Positions 59,179 through 64,000 of a DNA stretch of 64,000 nucleotides are shown piece after piece; positions within the stretch are counted from its first letter, which is position 1; each line of letters opens with the position of its first letter. The stretch is from Streptomyces noursei. Its GTDB lineage: Bacteria > Actinomycetota > Actinomycetes > Streptomycetales > Streptomycetaceae. Made by a program: the position numbers and the translations under genes. The notes beneath the pieces were generated by a model. That model saw only the letters and a list, made by a program, of their open reading frames with translations. It searched no databases and was not told the DNA's origin. The stretch covers positions 1 through 64,000 of the forward strand of contig NZ_LWBU01000035.1 of the NCBI RefSeq assembly GCF_001646665.1, written 5' to 3'.

Positions 59179-60003
59179 TTATCCTTCGACTCCGGTGGAG
59201 GAATGGGGGGCGCCCACCGGTTTCGACTCCGGTGAGCCGCGCTGGCGCAGGAAGACGGCGAAGATCGCCATGGATCCGACGGCGAGGAGCTCGGACTGCC
59301 AGTTCTGGAGCGTCCGGCTCCAGAAGTCGGCCGTCAGCAGGTACTCCGCCCACGGGACGGGGTCCTGGAGCTCCCGCAGCTGCTCCTCGCCGTACGCCGC
59401 CGCGCCCGCCACCGACTGCGCGTACCAGGAACCGGCGAAGAGCAGGAACATCACCACTCCCAGCGACCGGGAGTACAGCGCCTGTCCGAGGCCCCCGACG
59501 GAGGCCGGGCGCGGCGAGTCCGGCTGGGCATACCTGCCCATGCGCTGCTCCCTCTCCGATTCCACGCCCGCCTTGTGCAGTTCCTTCGACTCGGGCGACC
59601 CGCGCTGGACCAGCCAGACGGTCGCGAAGAGGAACAGGAAGAACTGCAGGTACTCCGACTGCCAGTTCTCCGTGACGTCCACCGCGAACCGGGACGTCGT
59701 CAGGTAGCCCCCGAAGCTCGCCGTCCGGGCACCTGCGGACCGCAGCTCGTTGTTGTACGCGGCCTGGCCGGCCAGCGCCTGGCCGAACAGCGCGGCGAGG
59801 AAGGCGACGCCAAAGGTGAGGGAGAGGCCGTTGTCCCGGAGGAACCGGGTCGCCCTGCCTCCGCCGCTCGCGGGCCGCGTACCGCTCCCCCGGTCATCAC
59901 CGCTTCCGCGGTCCGTACCACTTTCGCCGTCGGTACCGCCCCCGCGGTCGGTGCTGCCCCCGCCGTTGGTGCTGCTCCCGCTTCCGTGATCCTCCTGGCT
60001 CAC
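59179..60003 (-). CDS. DUF6766 family membrane protein
   Basis: 274 residues. A Gly/Ser/Asp-rich disordered N-terminus (about 1-45) precedes four membrane helices arranged as two repeats: NGLSLTFGVAFLAALFGQALAGQAAYNNE and WQSEYLQFFLFLFATVWLVQRGSPESKEL in the first half, SLGVVMFLLFAGSWYAQSVAGAAAYGEEQ and WQSELLAVGSMAIFAVFLRQRGSPESKPVG in the second. The WQSE...RQRGSPESK motif is repeated, which marks DUF6766. Function unknown. Its GTG overlaps the stop of a 27-residue ORF by four bases. Third gene of a coupled operon. Confidence 0.88.
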   Translation of the reverse strand: MSQEDHGSGSSTNGGGSTDRGGGTDGESGTDRGSGDDRGSGTRPASGGGRATRFLRDNGLSLTFGVAFLAALFGQALAGQAAYNNELRSAGARTASFGGYLTTSRFAVDVTENWQSEYLQFFLFLFATVWLVQRGSPESKELHKAGVESEREQRMGRYAQPDSPRPASVGGLGQALYSRSLGVVMFLLFAGSWYAQSVAGAAAYGEEQLRELQDPVPWAEYLLTADFWSRTLQNWQSELLAVGSMAIFAVFLRQRGSPESKPVGAPHSSTGVEG

Positions 60004-60083
60004 CGGTGCATCATCCCCACCACGCTGAAGTAGACGAGACCGCAGGTGACCACCAGGAGATAGAGCGTGAACACGGTGCGCAT
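60000..60083 (-). CDS. 27-residue membrane micropeptide coupled to DUF6766
   Basis: Reads MRTVFTLYLLVVTCGLVYFS and continues VVGMMHR: a single membrane helix of about 20 residues with a basic Arg2 start and His/Arg end. The ATG (60081-60083) lies six bases after the lipoprotein stop (60090-60092), with AAGGGG upstream inside that gene, and its TGA (60000-60002) overlaps the DUF6766 GTG (60001-60003). The tight packing on both sides argues for a real gene. Function unknown; it may assist membrane insertion or assembly of DUF6766. Confidence 0.68.
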   Translation of the reverse strand: MRTVFTLYLLVVTCGLVYFSVVGMMHR

Positions 60084-60089
60084 GCGGAC

Positions 60090-60497
60090 TCAGTCCCCCT
60101 TCACAAGACAGCGGTAGGGCTTGCGGAGGCGGGGCGTGCAGCCGGCCGCGCTGACCTTCCAGCCGTCGGCGAATGACGTGAGGAAGTAGGTGTCCTGGTC
60201 CAGCTCCACGCGCGCCTCCCTGCCGTACACCTCGGTGCCGCGGACCTCGCCCGCGTCCGGCAGGTCCGCCTCGGCGAGGCCGGCGGCGCAGGTGGGGCCG
60301 GGGTCGGCGGCGAGTTCCTCGCGCGTCTCGGGCGCGAGATGGCGGCAGGCGGCGGAGGTGTCCGAGGCCCGGTCGCGGGCCGCGAAGGCCGCGGCGGCCG
60401 CCGAGACGGCCCGGATCTCGTCCGGCGGGACCGAGCAGCCCGTGAGCGTGAGCCCGACCGGGAGCAGGAGCGCCGGGACGAGGGGGATCACACGCAC
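60090..60497 (-). CDS. Small lipoprotein of unknown function
   Basis: 135 residues. Signal with lipobox LTLTGCSV, then a mostly helical/beta domain: IRAVSAAAAAFAARDRASDTSAACRHLAPETREELAADPGPTCAAGL and VYGREARVELDQDTYFLTSFADGWKVSAAGCTPRLRKPYRCLVKGD. The pattern (helical part with DxxxACxxL, then strands ending ADGWKVSAAGC) is common in streptomycete lipoproteins. Five Cys beyond the lipid Cys region may form disulfides. GTG start. First gene of the three-gene unit. Confidence 0.86.
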   Translation of the reverse strand: MRVIPLVPALLLPVGLTLTGCSVPPDEIRAVSAAAAAFAARDRASDTSAACRHLAPETREELAADPGPTCAAGLAEADLPDAGEVRGTEVYGREARVELDQDTYFLTSFADGWKVSAAGCTPRLRKPYRCLVKGD

Positions 60498-60700
60498 GTG
60501 ATTCGGCTCCTTCCGGCACGGCCGGCCCGGTGGGTCCCGGGCGGGGTCGTACGAGCATGGGCGCTTCGTACGCGCCCGGTCACGTTCCGCGCGCTCGACA
60601 CCCGGCGAGTTCCTTCGGCTGCCGTACCGGAGCGGATCCGCGCTTGATCCGGTCGCCCGGGGTTAGAAGACCAGTGCGAAGGACGGACTGGGAGGACACC

Positions 60701-61234
60701 ATGCCTGAGCATGACGAGCGGGGTACGTCCGGGAACGACCACGGGACGGCCGGCAGAACCCCGCGGGGACGCAACGAGACGCCGGACGAGCGGGCGGACC
60801 GGCGCTGGGCCGAACTGATCCAGGAGATCCGGGTCGCCCAGACAGGTGTGCAGATCCTCTTCGGTTTCCTGCTGACGGTGGTCTTCGCGCCGACGTTCGC
60901 CGACTTGTCGAGCACCAACAAGACCATCTACATCATCACCGTGGGGCTGGGCGCCTCGGCGACGGGCGCTCTGATCGGGCCCGTGTCGTTCCACCGGATC
61001 GTGTCGGGGAGGCGGATCAAGCCCCAGGCCGTCGTATGGGCGTCGCGCCTGACGTTCGTCGGCCTCGTGCTGCTGCTGGCGACGCTGATATCGGCCCTCT
61101 TCCTGGTACTGCGGGTCGCGACGCACGACGCGTTCGTGCCGTGGATGGTCGCGGGTGTGGTGACCTGGTACGTCGTGTGCTGGTTCGTGCTGCCGCTGTG
61201 GGCCCGGTACCGCTACACGACGATGGACGACTGA
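60701..61234 (+). CDS. DUF6328 family membrane protein
   Basis: 177 residues. A hydrophilic N-terminus (1-45, ending ELIQEIRVAQTGVQILFGFLLTVVFAP) leads into four membrane helices (VFAPTFADLSSTNKTIYIITVG, then segments up to WYVVCWFVLPLWARYRY). The RVAQTGVQILFGFLL motif is typical of DUF6328. Function unknown. The ATG is preceded by GGGAGGACACC. Divergent from the lipoprotein operon at 60497. Confidence 0.9.
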   Translation: MPEHDERGTSGNDHGTAGRTPRGRNETPDERADRRWAELIQEIRVAQTGVQILFGFLLTVVFAPTFADLSSTNKTIYIITVGLGASATGALIGPVSFHRIVSGRRIKPQAVVWASRLTFVGLVLLLATLISALFLVLRVATHDAFVPWMVAGVVTWYVVCWFVLPLWARYRYTTMDD

Positions 61235-61262
61235 GCTCGTGCTCCTACGGCCGGACTCCGGG

Positions 61263-61304
61263 CCGGCATCTTCGGTCCGGCATCCTCGGTCCGGCATCCT
61301 CGGT
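61263..61304. repeat. 14-bp tandem repeat (three copies)
   Basis: CCGGCATCTTCGGT and two perfect copies of CCGGCATCCTCGGT, adjacent, in the convergent space between the DUF6328 and DNA ligase genes. Confidence 0.9.
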
Positions 61305-61333
61305 TTGGCTTCCGCCCGACACCCGTGCCGGCT

Positions 61334-62890
61334 TCAGTCCGCCTCGGACGGCGGGGGGCCGCCGCGCGTCAGGACGTGGTCGATGGTGTCGGCCTCCGCC
61401 GCCGGCTTGTCGGGGCGGTGGCGGAGGACACGGGCGAACCGGAGCGCCACTCCGGCCGGGTAGCGCGGGGAGCGCTGCAGACCGTCGTAGGCGATCTCAA
61501 CGACGAGTTCGGGCCGGACGCGGACGGTGAAGCCGTCGTCCCCGACCGCCAGCTCCCGCAGCCGTTCCGTCTGCCACCGCAGCATCACGTCGGTCAGCCC
61601 CTTGAACGTCTTGCCGAGCATCACGAACGTGCCGTCAGCGGCCCGGGCGCCCAGGTGCAGGTTGGAGAGCAGGCCGGTGCGCCGGCCATGGCCCCACTCG
61701 GCGGCCAGGACGACCAGGTCGAGGGTGTGCACCGGTTTGACCTTCAGCCACGAGCGGCCGCGGCGCCCGGCGCTGTACGGGGCGTCGATGGCCTTGACCA
61801 TCACCCCCTCGTGACCGCGCCGCAGTGTGTCGGCGAAGAACGCCTCGGCCGCACGTGTCCGCTCGGGGTCCCCGGGATCGTCGACCACGGTGCGCCGCAC
61901 CCTCATGGGCTCGGGGACGAGCCGGGCCAGTGCCTCGTGCCGCTCGTGACCCGGCAGATCGACCAGTACGGCCCCGTCGGCTGCGAGGACGTCGAAGAAG
62001 ACCGGTGACACGGGCAGAGCGGCGGCCGCGGTGGCCACGTCGACCCGCGAACCGACCCGGGACGCGATGTCCTGGAACGGTACGGGCCGGCCGGCGGCGT
62101 CCAGGGCGATCACCTCACCGTCGAGGACGAACCGGTCCCCCGGCAGCTCCCGCGCGGCAGCGGTGATCTCCGGCAGCCGGTCGGTGATGTCGTCGAGCGA
62201 CCGGGTGTAGAGACGGACCTCGTCACCGGCGCGGTGCACCTGCACCCGGATGCCGTCGAGCTTCTCCTCGACAACGCAGGGCCCGAGCGCGGCGATGGCC
62301 TCGGTGACGCTCTTGGCGCTGTGCGCCAGCATCGGATGGACCGGGCTGCCCACCCGCAGCTGGAACCGCTCCAGCACGGCCGGCCCCTCGGCGAGCAGTG
62401 CCTGGGCCACCCGCGGCAGGGACCCCTCCAGCATCACGGCCCGCCGTACGTCGGCGGCGGGCGCCGCTGCCGCCTTGGCGACGCCTTCGAGGGCGACGGC
62501 GTCCAGCGCCCCCTGCCGGACCTCTCCGGTCAGCAGCCGCACGAGGAACTGCTGCTCCGTCTCCGTGGCGGCACCCATCAGCTCCCTCACCAGCCGTTGC
62601 CGCTCCGCCTGGGCCCCGGCGCCGGCGACCTCCGCGAGCGCGGTCAGGGCCGCGTCGGTGTCGGCCACGGTGAGGGTGGCGGTGTCCGCTGGCGGGACGG
62701 GCACCTTGAGGGTGCTCCAGCCGACCCCGATCCGTCCCTGCGGCAGCCGTCCCGCGAGGTAGGCGATGACCAGGGGCGCCTCCTCGGGCGAGGTCGCGGC
62801 GAACAGACCGGCCAGTGCGGCGATCTTGGCGGAGCGGGCGGAGGTGGCGGCGACCTGGTCGGAGACCTCCGCGAGGCGGGCCAGCAGCAT
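61334..62890 (-). CDS. ligB: ATP-dependent DNA ligase
   Basis: 518 residues: DNA-binding domain (about 1-185), adenylation domain with the AMP-accepting Lys210 (VVEEKLDGIRVQVHR), DGEVIAL (motif III), then an OB-fold domain with motif V WLKVKPVHTLDLVVLAAEWG. This matches the single-subunit ATP-dependent ligases (LigB type) found in actinobacteria beside the essential NAD-dependent LigA. It seals nicks in DNA, probably in repair. ATG 62890 is the only good start after the upstream proline-rich stretch. No Ku or other repair gene is adjacent. Confidence 0.95.
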   Translation of the reverse strand: MLLARLAEVSDQVAATSARSAKIAALAGLFAATSPEEAPLVIAYLAGRLPQGRIGVGWSTLKVPVPPADTATLTVADTDAALTALAEVAGAGAQAERQRLVRELMGAATETEQQFLVRLLTGEVRQGALDAVALEGVAKAAAAPAADVRRAVMLEGSLPRVAQALLAEGPAVLERFQLRVGSPVHPMLAHSAKSVTEAIAALGPCVVEEKLDGIRVQVHRAGDEVRLYTRSLDDITDRLPEITAAARELPGDRFVLDGEVIALDAAGRPVPFQDIASRVGSRVDVATAAAALPVSPVFFDVLAADGAVLVDLPGHERHEALARLVPEPMRVRRTVVDDPGDPERTRAAEAFFADTLRRGHEGVMVKAIDAPYSAGRRGRSWLKVKPVHTLDLVVLAAEWGHGRRTGLLSNLHLGARAADGTFVMLGKTFKGLTDVMLRWQTERLRELAVGDDGFTVRVRPELVVEIAYDGLQRSPRYPAGVALRFARVLRHRPDKPAAEADTIDHVLTRGGPPPSEAD

Positions 62891-63297
62891 GCCGCTATGG
62901 TGCACGTCCCGGGCGTCCGGCGCACGCGGGCGCACCACCCGAGGCCCGGAACGGCGCCCTCTCCGACCGGAAGGGCACCTGTCGGGGCGGGACACCCCTA
63001 CCGCGTGCGACCACGGGGGCGGCTAACGTCCGGCTGTACGGCTCGCGGCGGATGTGCGCGGCCCCGGTTGCCCCGCGATCGCCCCCGGCCGGCAGGAGCA
63101 CCGGGCTCTTCGGACGTTCCGCTCACCCGGCCGCGCCGGGCGTCCGCGCGTCACCCCGGTAGCCGGCAGCCCGTACCCGTACGCAATATCGGCCCGTTCG
63201 TGCGACCGCTGCCGCCAGGTCTCCCCTCGTTCAGACAACTGCCCTACGCTGCGCTCGACTTGAGGAACTCCAGGACCTCGAACCGAGCAGGGGGCTC
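62891..63297. other. 407-base gene-free region
   Basis: Divergent upstream region of the ligase and the phospholipase C genes. It has a small AT-rich patch (CGCAATATCG near 63182) and a TACGCT box at 63244-63249. No ORF or hairpin stands out. Confidence 0.5.
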
Positions 63298-64000
63298 ATG
63301 ATGAAGGCGTCGCGCACCGCGATGACAGCCGTGTCCGCCGTGTTGGCCGGTGCCCTGTCGCTCGGGGTCGCCCCGGGCCAGGCCCGCTCCACCATGTCCG
63401 CCTCCTTCGATCCGGGGCAGTCGGCCTACTCGGACTCCACCGGGGTGGGCGTCCACAACGCCTACGAGAAGGCCAAATACCCTTTCTTCGCCGACGCCTT
63501 GGACTCGGGTGCGGGGATGCTGGAGATCGACGTGTGGACCAACGCGTTCGGCAGGTCCTGGCGGGTGTCCCACAGCAACCCGCTCGGCAACGACAACAAC
63601 TGCGAGAACGCAGCGCACGCCGGCGAGTTGCGCACCAAGCCGAGGAACCAGGACCTCGCCGGATGTCTCGCGGACATCCGGGCGTGGCACGACGCCCACC
63701 CGGGGCACCGGCCGGTCCTGCTCAAGCTCGAGTTGAAGGACGGGTTCCAGGCCAAGAGCGGCCGGGGTCCGGCGGCGCTGGACGCCCTGCTGACCGCCCG
63801 GCTGGGTGACGCGCTGTTCCGGCCGGCGGACCTGGCCGGAGGTCACCCCGACCTGGACACCGCCGCACGGACCGACGGGTGGCCGGCGCGCTCCGCCATG
63901 GCGGGGAAGTTCGTGGTCGAGCTCATCCCGGGGACCGTCGAGGAGGACAACCCGCTCGACACCCTGTGGACCGACCGCGAGTACGCCACCCACCTGAAGA
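63298..64000 (+). CDS. Ca2+-dependent phosphoinositide-specific phospholipase C, partial
   Basis: Runs off the right edge; 234 residues are seen, with no stop. The frame is open from two adjacent ATGs (63298, 63301). A Sec signal (MKASRTAMTAVSAVLAGALSLGVAPGQA) precedes a PI-PLC X-like region: VGVHNAYEKAKYPFFADALDSGAGMLEIDVWTN with catalytic His and Glu/Asp, then RVSHSNPLGNDNNC, RPVLLKLELKDGF and FVVELIPGTVEED. PF16670-type enzymes are secreted and cleave phosphatidylinositol with Ca2+. The C-terminal part lies beyond the window. Confidence 0.88.
   Translation, partial: MMKASRTAMTAVSAVLAGALSLGVAPGQARSTMSASFDPGQSAYSDSTGVGVHNAYEKAKYPFFADALDSGAGMLEIDVWTNAFGRSWRVSHSNPLGNDNNCENAAHAGELRTKPRNQDLAGCLADIRAWHDAHPGHRPVLLKLELKDGFQAKSGRGPAALDALLTARLGDALFRPADLAGGHPDLDTAARTDGWPARSAMAGKFVVELIPGTVEEDNPLDTLWTDREYATHLK

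Noticed and set aside
1..64000. tRNA or rRNA genes and integrated prophage
   Set aside because: No cloverleaf, rRNA-like stretch or phage structural gene was recognised by reading; a covariance scan would be needed to exclude RNAs fully.

Overview
The window reads as chromosomal DNA of a Streptomyces (high GC, third-position GC bias, many GTG starts and leaderless promoters). Support comes from genus-typical families: a rodlin, an SSI-type protease inhibitor, DUF397/Scr1-type regulators, a RppA type III polyketide synthase with a CYP158-like P450, DUF6233, DUF6381 and DUF3224. The species cannot be named from the sequence. No rRNA, tRNA or CRISPR array was seen. The left edge is an IS481-family insertion and the right edge cuts a phospholipase C gene.

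Layout. 1-6 kb: IS481-like element inserted exactly at the stop codon of a DUF6233 gene, cold-shock protein, Asp23/Gls24 stress protein, VanZ, secreted phospholipase A2, and a Doc-like/RHH toxin-antitoxin pair with a palindromic operator. 6-13 kb: membrane-tethered S1 protease, a LuxR-type two-component system, DUF3224 and WYL-regulator genes diverging from a strong operator, and an FGE-like protein. 14-24 kb: class A PBP-like protein with a degenerate transpeptidase site, MalY/PatB lyase, DHA2 MFS pump, VOC protein, XRE and LysR regulators, aldo/keto reductase, DUF3048 lipoprotein. 24-30 kb: rodlin, WhiJ/AbaA-like regulatory group, DUF574 methyltransferase, a possible pseudo-caspase, a metallophosphoesterase and an orphan acyl-CoA carboxylase epsilon subunit.

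30-34 kb is a pigment operon: rppA (tetrahydroxynaphthalene synthase), CYP158-type P450 and a cupin, with overlapping reading frames. Next come a large-subunit catalase, an MHS-family MFS transporter, and a 49-bp tandem repeat beside a REP-like hairpin.

38.7-42.4 kb is the most notable locus. Two divergent cobalamin riboswitches face away from each other. One controls a FhuF-like 2Fe-2S protein; the other controls a binding protein-permease-ATPase operon that is therefore best read as corrinoid uptake rather than iron-siderophore uptake.

42.5-64 kb holds a GAF-PP2C-HATPase phosphatase, DUF1360, SPW-repeat protein, a SulP transporter with beta-carbonic anhydrase, the SSI inhibitor, PRC-barrel/DUF2382 protein, a CrtI-like oxidoreductase with an SRPBCC partner, a TenA-like protein, polysaccharide deacetylase, an F420-type LLM oxidoreductase with an isochorismatase-like hydrolase, HAD hydrolase, a three-gene membrane operon with a 27-residue ORF, DUF6328, ATP-dependent DNA ligase and a partial Ca2+-dependent PI-PLC.
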